Source: Loripinus fragilis (lineage: Eukaryota > Mollusca > Bivalvia > Lucinida > Lucinidae). Taken from it: a stretch of 64,000 bases of DNA. Position 1 is the stretch's first letter; the number at the start of each line of letters is the position of its first letter. Shown in pieces: positions 44,346 to 56,053 of this stretch. The DNA lies in contig OZ026520.1 of the NCBI GenBank assembly GCA_964019695.1, positions 91,516,913-91,580,912 of the forward strand. Reading direction: 5' to 3'. The position numbers and the translations under genes are program-made. The notes beneath the pieces were generated by a model, which had not been told where the DNA came from, searched no databases, and saw only the letters and a list, made by a program, of their open reading frames with translations.

Positions 44346-47182
44346 TTAAGGACAATGTCATACACAATATGGCGTGGTAGCTAAAATCTGCCGGTGCTTT
44401 GAATTTTGCGCTGTCACAAGAACAATGTCCAATTTCGCTCTGAATTTCAGAAATAATCATAAAATATATGTAAAATAGTTTACAATTTTGTTGCTGAATG
44501 AAATATACACAAACAGTAAATAAGTCAAATATTACCTTGAACTTGGTCAACATTTGCACACAGAATTCTCCTATTTTCCTCCACCAGAAATTTAAGTTTT
44601 TTTGCACAAGCATGTAGTGTGATATGTGATCTAGTACAGTTGGAATTTTAATTTAACAAACTTAATTCAAAAGGTCACTTTTCTTGCTAATCCGATAGTA
44701 CATAACACTCATATATAATAGCCGACAAGGCGTAATGTACATGTTTATCTACACTGTAAACAGGGCTACCAATCCATATCCTGCATAGGAAAATACGAAT
44801 AATACATACATGTATAGTTGTAATACATATTTATGAGCCGGACTTCCTAGTATGAATATAAAGCGGAATCCAATTAGTGCACGTGACATGGTATTCTTCT
44901 TTATTATCACCACCCCTTTAAAAGGGGGTATTGTTATCACCTCTGCCCGTCTGTCCGTTCGTTCGTCCGTCTGTATGTTATGCTCTATCCTCTGTAACCA
45001 TTGGACATAATCCAACCAAGTTTGGTGTGTGAAATTTTCATATGAGTGGGTTGTGCGACAGCACTTTTTTGGGGCCATCCCCCTGGGGCCCAGGGGAGGG
45101 TTCAAAGGTCAACTATCATATTTGAAAAGTCAATTTCAAAGATTTTTATACCAAACTTTATCTTTGTTCTCAAAAATAAAAGAATGAGATTTTCATTATG
45201 TCGCCTGGGTCGTACTCCAGGGGTGGGACTTGGGGTTGCTTGGGGTCAAATTTTTTTTCCAAACATGGTCGTGTGGCATATCAAATTGAAGGGGATGATA
45301 AGCAGAATGGGATACAAGTTAAATTTTCACCGTATGGTCAAACTTGTGATCTTGAGGTATAGTCAATAGGTCAATTATCATTAAATTTCTTCGAGAACGT
45401 GGGGTGTTAGCGTTTGGCTCCATCGATTATGCAATTACAAGTACTCTCATTTTCTTAGACGTTTCAAAATTTGGAGATTGTTGTTCGATTGCTCATTTAG
45501 CTTCTCTTTTACACCAATAGATCGTCTGTGGCATAATGCCTGCTCACTGGATTCAATGGAAAGGAATGCTTACATAAGAGCGTGTGAGCTTTCACAGCCT
45601 TGGATTCAATTTGACGTTTTATAAAATTAAGAAATTGAAGAAAAGCTTAGGCAATAAATAAAATAAACATTTTATATTATTGTGTGATATACATTTCAAT
45701 ACAGGAATTGACATTTAACGCAAAAAAATGACACAGCGTTTTTTTTAAAAGTCAGTGAACGACAATGAAGTAAAACGGGTGTACAAACCGCCAGACTGAT
45801 GACCATAATTCTCAATGTGCAACACACTGAAAACGACACATCACCCAAATCAGTATTTTTTTTTTAACAATTAAGACTGCCGAAAGATATGAAATTTTAT
45901 TTAAAATATGGCCTTAATCTTAACTATTTGTTAACCTATGTTGCTGAGACAAAAGTGATTTCTATATTAATTGGAAATGATAGCCTTCTGAAGCGCCCAC
46001 AGGTAATTTAAGTCAAGTCATTGGCCCATCGAATAGCATTCTCCGGATTTTTATAAAATAACTCTCAGAGTGCAAGATATAGATAGTGACCAGAGAACAC
46101 GATATTACCTATTATAGGACTTTTGGGGTACTGTTACAGCGGCACATCATGAATGGGAAATTAGGACTGGTCAATCTTCTAAAGACATAGGTAATAGCTG
46201 AAAATGAGGCGTGGTTTTATTCAAAAGTAAGTATCATCTTGCGCCAGAACACCTCAGCGAAGACACAAATCATATGAATTAACCCTTAAAACACCAGCAA
46301 AATAACTGCATCCGAAAAATGTCTGTTTATTGGTTAACATAATTATAGAAGCATACAGTGTGGACCCAGCCCAGACTGATCCTATAGAAGCAGTCTGATC
46401 TGGATCTACACTGTATATGGAAGGGTCTTCAAATATTTCAGCAGACGACAAAGGCATACGTTTTTTTGTAATAAACGCTTAAAGAGTTTAAACGTAAGCT
46501 CAGTGTATATATGGTCAGGATTTTCATGAAAATCACGCTTCTTTGCATGGCTAAAACAACTTAATAACTCTTTACCAACAGATAGAACCTGATTTCCCTT
46601 TTTGAGCAGATGAAATAGCCGAACCACGCCCAGATATGAATATTAAAGTTACCGACTTTACAGAAACCAAAAAACTCCATTATACACGAATCTCCGCTCA
46701 TATTTTTTGTATTCATTGTATTTGCCGAAGAAGGAGATAGATTAGTGGACGTGTTTGTAAACTTACTTACCTGTATAACTGACATGTATATTATTGTCAG
46801 TGGCTATTATATATGAGTGGTAGGTGCTATCGGATTAGCAATTAAAGTGACCTTGTGAATTATTAAGTTTTGTTAAATTTAAATTCCAGCTGTACTAGAT
46901 CACATATCACACTACATGCTTGTGCAAAAAACTTAAATTTCTGATGGTAGAAAATAGGAGAATTCTGTGTGCAAAAATTGACCAAGTTCAAGGTAATATT
47001 TGACTTATTTTCTGTTTTTGTATATTTCATTCAGCAACAAAATTGTAAACTATATTACATATATCTTATGATTATTTCTGAAATTCAGAGCAAAATTGGA
47101 CATTGTTCTTGTGACAGCGCAAAATTCAAAGCACCCGCAGATTTTAGCCACCACGCCATATTGTGTATGACATTGTCCTTAA
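44346..47182. mobile_element. Large foldback element with 380-bp inverted arms
   Basis: The left arm (44346-44724) and right arm (46801-47182) are inverse copies with scattered changes. The tip is ttaaggacaatgtcatacac; inside are cgctgtcacaagaacaatgt and tagtgtgatatgtgatctag. The 2.1 kb spacer holds a repeat with ccgttcgttcgtccgtctgt (about 44930-45380), a hairpin (gcagtctgatctggatctac near 46391) and no recognised gene. Both arms show the same non-coding frame, so I do not call it a protein. Confidence 0.75.
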
Positions 47183-47189
47183 TGGTGTG

Positions 47190-47780
47190 TTTGCATCTAA
47201 AGATGGTATTATTGTACTTCCATATGCTTTTGACATACTTTCTTAAAATGCTGCAGGAGAGTGGGGGCCCTTTTTTATTTGTAAAATGTGGAAACTAATT
47301 TTAAACAGTCGTCTCATTTTCTATTTCTCTCACTCCCAATCCCCAACCCCCCACACATCCATTTTTCGGTATCCATTATAATCTATTTATATAACAGAGC
47401 TCCAGATAAGAGAAAGTAAAGGGTATTTCAGCATTAATTTTTTGGAAATCAGCATTGAAAATTAAAATGTAGGGTAAAAATACCCTTTGCAGTTTGAGGT
47501 TTCAGCTCTGATATTCAAGTTATGTGGTGATTTTATTTTATTATTTGTAAGAAAAAATACTAATATACATCAAATGTATAAATCTTGGAAGTTTTCCTAT
47601 AAAAATGTAACATGGTTTTAATTTAATACAAGCAACTTTTCTTTAAAATATGTTAAGCAAATAAAATGGGTCTTTTTACAAGGCTTTGCATTTTCTGCAA
47701 TTTGATATTTTAAAGTAGGGAGTGAAATACTCATAAAATTAAAAGTAGGGGGTAACATACCCATTGGTCCAAATCTTTAT
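47190..47780. other. Intron 1, no gene seen
   Basis: AT-rich; short inverted phrases (aagtaaagggtatttcagca and gtagggtaaaaatacccttt) around 47414-47490. Confidence 0.35.
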
Positions 47781-47787
47781 CTAGACC

Positions 47788-48195
<408 letters not shown>

Positions 48196-48199
48196 CATA

Positions 48200-48960
48200 G
48201 AATCTATGGCTGATCATTCCGGCAGGGGGTGCAGTGTTTTCCACAAGCGCCAGTAGCCAGCGATTTCACCTGCTACTTAGGGCTTAGGAGCCGGCTACTT
48301 TTGTGCAGAATGTAGTTATTTCACTTATTTTCATCAATGAAACTCCTTCAATAAAAGCTTAAGTACAATCTACTTTAAATCTCAGGGAAAACACTGGGGG
48401 TGCTTATGGCCTGGGCAGTGACCACAGGAGGAGAAGTGAAATACATGTAGTTCTGGTAGAATACGAAAATTCAGGGCATCAAAATACATGTTTGTCTGGT
48501 ATCTACAATATTGGGCTCTTTGTGATGGCCTTTCAAACTGAGAGCAGTGGTTAAGTACTTGTCTTTTCTATACACATAATGATAACAGTACTGTAAATGT
48601 CAACACAATCTCGATGAGCTGTGATTTACCTTGATAGAAATAAACTCTTAAATCAGATAACTTATCTAAGTGTTTTTAAAATAAATAAAATGCCAAAAAC
48701 CAAGGATTTCAGTAATGGTCTTTAATCTCAACCTTTGATACCATCAGCAGTTTACCGATGGCACATTATTATGGTGACTGAGTTGTACCAGAACACACTG
48801 TGTCACAATGTGCAAAAAAGGAGAAATGTTCTAAATATCATTCTCTAATATATCAAGGACTTTAAAAGGTTTTCAAGAGCTTGAATTGCTTTTAAATTCC
48901 ATTTGCAGGGTTTAACATACATGTAATGTATTCATCTTACGAATAGAGGTGTACAACATT
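48200..48960. other. Intron 1, no gene seen
   Basis: Unassigned. Contains tctggtatctacaatattgg, which recurs at about 53600. Confidence 0.35.
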
Positions 48961-48967
48961 TATGTTC

Positions 48968-49165
48968 AGTTTGATTCTTTACGTCCAAGACTCCCAGTCA
49001 AATTTCAGTCATGTCGGGACCGGTCTTCGTGGGTTGAATCAATACTAAGCTAAAGATAAATGTCTCACTCAAGGACACAACACAGTGACTCCACCAGTGG
49101 ATATACTCAAACCAGCAACCATTCGATCTCCAGACTAATGCTCTACCAACTGCTCTATGCATTGT
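48968..49165 (-). mobile_element. SINE S1, diverged
   Basis: Tail tttgattctttacgtcca at the left, then cgggaccggtcttcgtgggt. The tRNA-like head at the right is eroded (gcagttggtagagcattagt on the - strand). Confidence 0.6.
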
Positions 49166-49384
49166 ACCTCTTGACTAGTAATGCTATGAAAGGCTAGAGA
49201 TGCAGCACCTAAGGTTAGGGGCTATAATATACATATATCAGTGACTGTGGGGGAAAAAGGTAACACATTTAACTGATTTTTATGATGTTCCCCACCCCCT
49301 AGCCCCCCCACCCCACGCTCCTCGAACACACTTATTACAACTCTTAAAACCAGTCCAGAAGCAACTGTAATTTTGTACAAAAGC

Positions 49385-49540
49385 ATTTAGCTACCACCCT
49401 GATCTACCAGGTGGTCTTGTTCAAACTACTTCCTTAAGGGAAAATCCCACCCAAGGAGCTTGATCCCACGACCCTCACTAATGACTAAACGAGTCGGTGC
49501 TCTAACCACTAAGCTTCCCAGGTGGTCATGTTCAAACCAC
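49385..49540 (-). mobile_element. tRNA-like SINE head, family S4
   Basis: On the - strand gggaagcttagtggttagag, then gtcgtgggatcaagctcc, resemble pol III A and B boxes. A gaccacctg phrase flanks both sides. Not a plausible functional tRNA: the arms do not close. Confidence 0.5.
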
Positions 49541-50040
49541 CATATACATACACTACACTCCCCATTTCACTTTTCAAAGCTCAGCTAGCTCTAAGGATGA
49601 CTCTTTTCCACTGCATGGACAAGTCGCATGACAACCATCATTCTAATGCACTTGTTATTGTAACGTGATGTCTGATCGGAAATCAAGCCTCAGAGATGTC
49701 TGTGGATACCTCTATATTGTCCCCAATCAGGATATCAAGTCTGCAGCAAAGAGGTCGATTATATCTATTAGTCAGGCACGCTATTAATCCGAGCCTTCTC
49801 TGATGTTTAAGTGGCTTTTCCATATTTTCCACTAATGGCAAATATCAAAATAAAGAAAAGCCATTGAAATGTCAGAGAAAACTCTGACTAGCACGCTATC
49901 TTCCTGCTCTACCAGGGGGGTCGTTCCAAACGACCACCTACAGACAAAATATCCAGTGGAACTTAAATTTCTCATAGAAAGAAAACAGGATCTAGCACTC
50001 TGTGCTCGCGATAAAGTGTGTGCCTTATTTCATATTACGT

Positions 50041-50145
50041 GCAAAGCAAAGCGGGGCCGAAGGCCCCGCGTGCGAAGCACGCCTATATATTACGCGCAAA
50101 GCAAAGCGGGGCCGAAGGCTCCGCGTGCGAAGCACGCCTATATAT
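50041..50145. repeat. GC-rich double-hairpin tandem repeat (55-bp unit, two copies)
   Basis: Each unit contains the palindromes gcggggccgaaggccccgc and gcgtgcgaagcacgc back to back, followed by ctatata. Copies start at 50041 and 50096; the second has one change in the first stem (ggctccgc). Base composition is far from the surrounding AT-rich DNA. Confidence 0.85.
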
Positions 50146-50457
50146 AACACATACGTACAAGTTAACAATGAATGTTCTTTTCTATGCTATCGAAGTTCAA
50201 AAAGTTGTCCAACATGGCGCCTCCCAGTCTCAATCGCGGACCCTGCCTCGATGCCGATTTTTGTCTTTCCCAATATAGAGCCGGAACACAGCGTCCTGCA
50301 CAAAACATTTCTCAAAGCTTCGAGAGTGGTTTGTTATTCATTCATTTCTTATTTAAATTCTTAAATATATTTTTCTAAGATCAAAACATGCAATAAGAAG
50401 ATAAATGGACGAAAGCTGAATATTTCATTTGCATCGTGTATCAAAAAATCAAAATAA

Positions 50458-50760
50458 ACTTACACCGGAAGCCTCCGCCATTACTGTAATACATTTCTCA
50501 GCTTCGCGAGTGTTTAGAGATGGCTTTGAAATACTTTTAATCCGTTTTCAAATTTCTCCAAATTATTTCCGTAGCCCAATAATCGTTATCCAACATTGAA
50601 CTAAAAGAAAACAAACGGTTTTCAACGTTCCGAAAAGAAAACAGTTTGAGTGACGTCATAACACACGTCACTGCCGCCCGCACAAAGTAAGTACTCCCCA
50701 GCAGTGTGCATTTCCCACCGTTGTTCGCCGCACACCCTTCAAGCCACACGAAAGGAAGGA
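50458..50760 (-). promoter_or_regulatory. CpG-rich, promoter-like block with a possible alternative first exon
   Basis: On the - strand: a perfect CRE tgacgtca (50651-50658), a second cgtca/tgacg site 10 bp away, and an ETS-like cttccgg. An ATG at 50481-50479 follows in a good context (cagtaATGGCGGAGGCTTCC). Just after it lie two candidate donors, GTGTAA (50465) and GTAAGT (50463). Use of the first would join ARMC10-like exon 2 in frame (phase 1); the second, better donor would not. It lies in intron 1 on the coding strand. Promoter function is inference. Confidence 0.35.
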
Positions 50761-50944
50761 TAGCTTCACAGTACGCCCACAGATATCCAAACACAAAGAC
50801 CACAAACAGGAAATCAAAAACACAATGTAAAATAATCAGCCTTTACTTCCTTAGGGAGAATAGTGCTGGACTAGAAAGGATGCATACAATTTTATCAAAA
50901 AAGCAGGACGTAACACAGAAGGGGTCAACAACAAACGGTCACTT

Positions 50945-51022
50945 GACATTTCGGCCCATAGTAATTTCGGCCCATGTCAATTTCGGCCCATAACCAAGTC
51001 GGCCTGTACAATTTCGGCCCAC
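50945..51022. repeat. Direct repeats of atttcggccca
   Basis: Five copies of tttcggcccat or close variants in about 78 bp, spaced 15-20 bp. The layout resembles the subterminal ctcggcccct repeats of the element at 54734, so it is probably the end of a related element whose other end I could not find. Confidence 0.5.
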
Positions 51023-51231
51023 AGGTATAATAAGGTATTATTAGTATGTTTGTCTATAATTGACATAATTATGTTGGCTTACCTTTCATTATCCACACAA
51101 ACGGAATAATTAATAAGAGAATGGTCCGTTTTAATTTCCTTCTGCTCCAGCCAACAGGTGACTTAATGTATTTTACTGACCAACATTTTGCTCCAACCGG
51201 TCTTTAAACATACCTTTGATTACTTTTGTTT

Positions 51232-51432
51232 GGTTTTGATTTGATTCTTTACACCCCAGTCAACAATTTTTCAGTTATTTCAGGACGGGTCTACCTGGGA
51301 AGAACCAGTACTAAGCAAGGATTAATGTGTCTTGATCAAGGGCACATCACAGTGATGATGATGAGGCAAGAACCTCAGTCCCTTTGTCTCTGGTCAAGCA
51401 CTCTAGCTACCACTGGGCCACTACGCCTCCCT
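51232..51432 (-). mobile_element. SINE S1
   Basis: Tail tttgatttgattctttacac, inner ggacgggtctacctgggaag. The head on the - strand is gggaggcgtagtggcccagt; the B box is eroded. A family E fragment follows at 51835-51905 (actgcgcggatgcgcaggct). Confidence 0.65.
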
Positions 51433-51439
51433 ATAAACA

Positions 51440-52055
51440 TGAATAACAGAACCCAGTTAAACAAATACATGCACACATAAAGGCAAACTGCAATTTAAGT
51501 ACAGAAACCAGTTCCCATTTCTAAGTATGATGAGTGCACTGGTAGAAATGGCACAAAGTGCCATGCCCCAAAGAACAACAAAAACAACAGGGCCAAACAC
51601 AAAACAAGGCACACAAAGAGTTTTCATTTCAACATTGTATTAACATTAAAAGAAAACAACTCCGAAAGTATGTGGTAAAATTTAGAAAATGCCTTTCCAA
51701 GTTAAGGATACCAAGCCGAGTTTTAGTGACTAAGTCACTTACCAGTCCAGGAGCGTAGCCAGAGGCTTCAACATGTTGAAGCCCACCAAAAATATTTGGA
51801 GAAGTAACAGATATCTGACCTTGCTACTTTACTTTTTAGATAGCGAATGATAAAGGCGCTGATCAGACTGCGCGGATGCGCAGGCTAGTCTGCACCTTTG
51901 TTGTTTGCAATCAAGAAAAGTCAGGGTTTCTCGTGTCTTGGCCAATATGATGTTGAAGCCCAGGCTTCCTGGCCTCCGCCTGGCTACGCGCCTGCCAGTC
52001 AGAAAAAAACACATTTATTTATATTCGTGATTCAAGTCATTGAAATTAGAACCGA
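51440..52055. other. Intron 1, no gene seen
   Basis: Apart from the family E fragment, unassigned. The sequence gaggcttcaacatgttgaagcc (about 51763) is a palindrome, and the word ttgaagcc recurs near 51953. Confidence 0.35.
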
Positions 52056-52099
52056 ATCATGCAAAACTGCTTTGCTGCGAAACATACACACCTAAGAAT

Positions 52100-52560
52100 T
52101 GTGTTACTCATCAGGCACCTGTCCAGACACCGTCAGCGGGCTGCAGCAGTGTTGATATTTTTTCATAGTCTGGTCCTTCATGAATATTGGGTTATGGAGG
52201 AAAGCAGACTACTGCTTAAGCCGGTGCTAGGAAGCGTGAGAATTGTTGCATTTTTCATTAGTTCTCATGAACAGACTCAATAAAACGGAGTCTGCTGTTT
52301 TCTTATATTGTAGGTTCTCTCTACTTCTGTAGATTATTTAGATGTCGCAACAGCTGTCGGCCGTTGTGCCACGTGGAGTTGGTAAAACTTCTCCCCGTAC
52401 ATCGATATAGTGTTGATCTTTTTTTCATATTCTGGTCCTTCAGGAATATTGGGTTCTGATGGAAAGCAGAATACTGAAACCGGTGCTAGGTGGCGTGAGA
52501 ATTGTTGCACTTTCCATAAGTTGGTCACCCACTAACAGAAGCTATCAAATTGAACTTGAG
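52100..52560. repeat. Dispersed repeat, type R (two copies)
   Basis: Two copies in direct order share tgttgatattttttcatagt-like, tccttcatgaatattgggtt and gaattgttgca words (about 52150 and 52410). Related words (ctggtcatactcactattt, gatcatactcacttactatt) recur at 53290, 54640, 60595 and 61050. Non-coding; class unknown. Confidence 0.5.
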
Positions 52561-52841
52561 GCTATTGAGGAAGAGAGAGCTGATTGCTTTACTTTTATTC
52601 AATGTATTCTGTAGATGTCATGTTTCTGTTGTCGTTCTTTTTCTCTTCCACGCGGTTCCTCTTCAATGATTGTTGGATTTCCTGGTTAAACTCACTTACT
52701 GATTCTTACATGATAAGACAAAATAGTGAGTATGATCAGGAACTACCACAATCACAAACTGAAAACACGCCCATTGCAAATTCATATACGTATGAGGTAT
52801 ATGGTCTTTCAAAGGACACATTTGTTTGAAAATACTTAATA

Positions 52842-53050
52842 TTTAAAAAAATATGTGTGTTTCAGGTTTCCCCGACCATGCCTAATTTTTCAAATTAGAC
52901 CCTAAATTTTTAAGAACTTTTAAAGGATTTCCCAGTTCGGTCATATTGTTTCCCCTTTTCCCCATGTAAAAACTTTTAACAATATTAAAGTTTTTTCTAA
53001 CCTTCCATCCCAATTTTAAAATTTTATGTAACCTGAAACACACGCATTTG
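52842..53050. mobile_element. Family H inverted-repeat element
   Basis: aaaaaatatgtgtgtttcag faces taacctgaaacacacgcatt. Confidence 0.65.
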
Positions 53051-53059
53051 TGAGGGGTT

Positions 53060-53860
53060 TTTTTGCATAATGTAAAAGCAGGTTTCTGCCGAATCGTCTG
53101 CTGACACCATTTCAATGGTGTTTCTCTGGTGGGTGACTATGACATCTGGTCAATCAGCCTGCCACTGTCATAAGCTATATTGCCTTCTGTATGTCATGTT
53201 ACTCAATACTGTTGTTGTTCTTTGTCACATCCTCACGGTGCCATATTGGTTGGCCTGTATATAGTGTGAAAGTGATGCATTTCCTGGTTATACTCACTTT
53301 TTCTTACATTATGCGACAGGATAAGTGTTTGAGAAAAGACAAACAGAAGACCACACATATCTAGTAAATCATTTATTGAAATAAGGTAGAGGAAGCACCA
53401 TATCTGCTGGTTCAATCCAATTTCGACCATTATGCCAGGTAGTGCTTACTTAGTAAGTTGGACAAAACTCTTTTAGCTGTGTTTCTGATTAAATGACGAG
53501 ACCCTCAACTCTTCTGATGTCCTGGTATTGATTACTGAAAGAAAAAGACTGTTCCGACTTGGAATATAGTACAATCTTCACGACACCTTTTTATGTCTGG
53601 TATCTACAATGTTGGGGCACTGTGTGATGACATGTTGAGTGTGACTTTCGGAATGTGAGCAGGGGTCAAGTTCTCTTTTTTTCAACAGACACGTACAGTA
53701 CAGCAATAAATCTTATGTCAGTCTCAGAAATAGAAGCAAAAGGGGTCCATCTCTAAGGGCCACAAGAGATGGACCATGGTGTCACTCAATCTCATCAAGC
53801 ATTTCGCTGATACTAGCCCGTGTCTGGCTAGACTACAAAAATAAAGTAAGAAAGAGGGCA
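53060..53860. other. Intron 1, no gene seen
   Basis: Type R words near 53280-53330, a small caatggtgtttctctgg palindrome piece near 53110, and otherwise unassigned. Confidence 0.35.
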
Positions 53861-53864
53861 AATA

Positions 53865-54480
53865 TTAGGAATCGATACAATCAAGCACCACACCTGACCC
53901 AGGATACCAATGGGAAAGTGACAACTTCACAATTAGACATCACAAACGAGAGCCAAAAGGTCAGCTCTTTCCCAGCAGGTGACCACAAGGCATCAACAAA
54001 CAGACGTGCATGAAAGCATAACAAAACAAGACAGAAATAACATAAATGATCCACAAAAGAAGCACCGCCTTGGAACGGTCAGTAAAAATATTTTACTGGA
54101 GGGCTTAAGCCGGTTTAACTGTGCATCAACCTCACCCTTAGTTCAGATGTGGATCAAGACACATAGATGTTTGGTTTGCATGAAAGAAACTTATCAATGC
54201 ATCATCTCCTAGAACATATAAATCAAGATATAAAAAAGAGATAAAGCAAAGATAAAGACTCAACAGTAAATAAAACTGAATACCAGAGCAAAAGAAACCC
54301 AACAGGTAAACCCCTGTTGACCTGACAACAGCCAAAGCATCAGGCCCCTACCATCTCATCAATAGATAAGTGTTTCAGTCGGAACTGTCAAAGAGTCTGA
54401 AGTCCGACCCACTCGCGTGCAATTAAAGAGGAAAGCAAAGTTCCCAACCTAGATTGGGTTGACCACCAAGCATTCAGTGC
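53865..54480 (-). mobile_element. Penelope-like element, 3' fragment
   Basis: Matches the C-terminal codons and 3' non-coding part of the copy at 58228: caccacacctgacccaggat, ggcttaagccggtttaact and ccaccaagcattcagt. It is 5'-truncated just before the end of the reading frame. Confidence 0.75.
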
Positions 54481-54961
54481 TACTTGTGTTTCTCCATCTC
54501 CTGCGGGTCCAGTCCAAACATCTCAATTGGGAAGAGAGAGCTGGCTGCTTTGCTTTTTTGTCTTCCTGGTGTCTCGTGATTGTTGTGTGGCTCTTCCTTA
54601 TGATGCCACAGGTTTGTCTGCAGTTTGTGAGTGTGGTATTTCCTGGTCATACTCACTATTTTTGAATGAATCAAAGACCACACCAGATCCGTGGGTGCGC
54701 ACTGAATTACGTGCATAATCAGGTAACTGGGCATCTCGGCCCCTAACAAACTCGGCCCCTGACCAACTCGGCCCCTAACCAATTTTGCCCAAAATATCTA
54801 CATATAATCATTAATATATAAACGATGAGCATATATGAGTAAGTATATTTCAGATCTTATAATTTGTACGACTTTATTTAGTGCCCTGACTCAAACTAGC
54901 CCATTCAGCTTTAAGACTTACAATCACCAATTTTGAAGATTCCTGGTTTGAAGAAAATTCC

Positions 54962-55690
54962 ATGAAGGCCAATCCTGACAAGTTTCAAGCTATATGTATT
55001 GGAAAGAAAACTTACGACAATATTGAAACTTTCAGGATTGGCGAAACTGACATTAAATGTGAGAATAATGTTAGTTTGCTGGGTATAAACATTGATTTTA
55101 TGTTGAAATTTGATGACCATGTAAATGAAATTTGTAAAAAGGCTTCAAAACAATTAGCTGTTTTAAAAAGACTTGGTAGATTTTTAACTAAACAGGGGAA
55201 ATTGGTCATATATAACTCTTTTATATCATCAAATTTTAGTTATTGCCCCCCAGCTTGGCACTTTTGTAGTATTGCCAGTACAAACAAACTCGAGAAGGTT
55301 CAAGAGAGAGCATTGAGATTTATAAATAACGACTACTCCTCATCTCTCAAGAAATTACTCAGCCAAACTAAAACTGAGCCCCTCCATGTCAAAAGGCTTA
55401 AGCTGATGGCATGTGAGGTGTTCAAAATAGTAAATAAACTCTCACCTGAATACATCCAAGACATGATTAGTATTAAGACCTCCACTTATAATTTCAGAGG
55501 TGAGAGAAAGGCTGACATTCCAAGAGCAAACACCACAAGGTATGGTCTGAGGTCATTCAGGTCCGAGGCTCCCCGGATCTGGAACAGTCTTCCAAACAAC
55601 TTGCGGGTGGCAGAGTCATACCCGCAGTTCCGAGGGCTGCTCCGGAGATGGGATGGTCTTGGATGTGGATGCCCTCTGTGTTGTGCCTAG
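54962..55690 (+). CDS. Reverse transcriptase C-terminal part (CR1/Jockey-type)
   Basis: The frame opens upstream (NFEDSWFEENS before the first ATG), so the ATG is not a true start. It encodes MKANPDKFQAICIGKK, the segment after the YxDD palm motif in this clade. Then come LLGINIDFMLKFDDHVNEIC, the thumb words LKRLGRFLTKQGKL and YCPPAWHFCS, KLEKVQERALRFI, and the C-terminal TRYGLRSFRSEAPRIWNSLP. Endonuclease, fingers and palm are missing. The remaining 242 codons have no internal stop, so the insertion is fairly young. Confidence 0.85.
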   Translation: MKANPDKFQAICIGKKTYDNIETFRIGETDIKCENNVSLLGINIDFMLKFDDHVNEICKKASKQLAVLKRLGRFLTKQGKLVIYNSFISSNFSYCPPAWHFCSIASTNKLEKVQERALRFINNDYSSSLKKLLSQTKTEPLHVKRLKLMACEVFKIVNKLSPEYIQDMISIKTSTYNFRGERKADIPRANTTRYGLRSFRSEAPRIWNSLPNNLRVAESYPQFRGLLRRWDGLGCGCPLCCA

Positions 55691-55780
55691 TTTTATTTTT
55701 TGCTTTCTGCTTTAGATTTGCTTTGCTTCGCTTTGCTGTTATTTGCTTTTTGATTTTTACAATAAATGTAATCTAAGCCT

Positions 55781-55931
55781 GTGCATGGGATTTCCGACGG
55801 TGAGGTATGTGCGACCAGCAAAGCCTTAGACCAGCCTGCGCATGTGCGCAGTCTGGTCGGGGGCCTTTACTTGTCGCTTGAGTGTTATGTGACTATTGGG
55901 CTGCTGCCTGGGTGTCGTTTGGGTTCTGAGT

Positions 55932-55985
<54 letters not shown>

Positions 55986-56053
55986 CTGTGCGGGCTCGTC
56001 TGGGTCTGCGCGTGTCGGGATGCCACATTGTTGGAAGTCACATGCCACGGCTC
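55781..56053. mobile_element. Family A element with many A-to-G changes
   Basis: It aligns end to end with 16779-17016. Where other copies read ccaacaatgtgg it reads ccgacggtgagg; gatcagagcc becomes ggtcgggggcc; gactgaacaccatttgg becomes gcctgggtgtcgtttgg; ctagtctacac becomes ctgggtctgcgc. By eye, about 25 A-to-G changes against about 10 others. A run of 53 G lies where other copies have aaaaggaggctg. Confidence 0.75.
55933..55985. repeat. Homopolymer of 53 G
   Basis: Uninterrupted G from 55933 to 55985, inside the altered family A copy. The length may be unreliable because such runs are hard to sequence. Confidence 0.9.

Noticed and set aside
46561..46785. A short exon MSVIQ followed by GTAAGT on the - strand
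   Set aside because: The donor is good, but five codons inside a foldback spacer without any partner exon are not enough evidence.
44218..47298. Protein shared by 44218-44613 (-) and 46969-47298 (+)
   Set aside because: The similar peptides come from the inverted arms of the foldback element; frames are short, AT-driven and lack recognised motifs.
49869..50378. Small + strand proteins across the GC hairpin repeat
   Set aside because: Three overlapping frames read the same 55-bp repeat in different phases; no homology or splice support.
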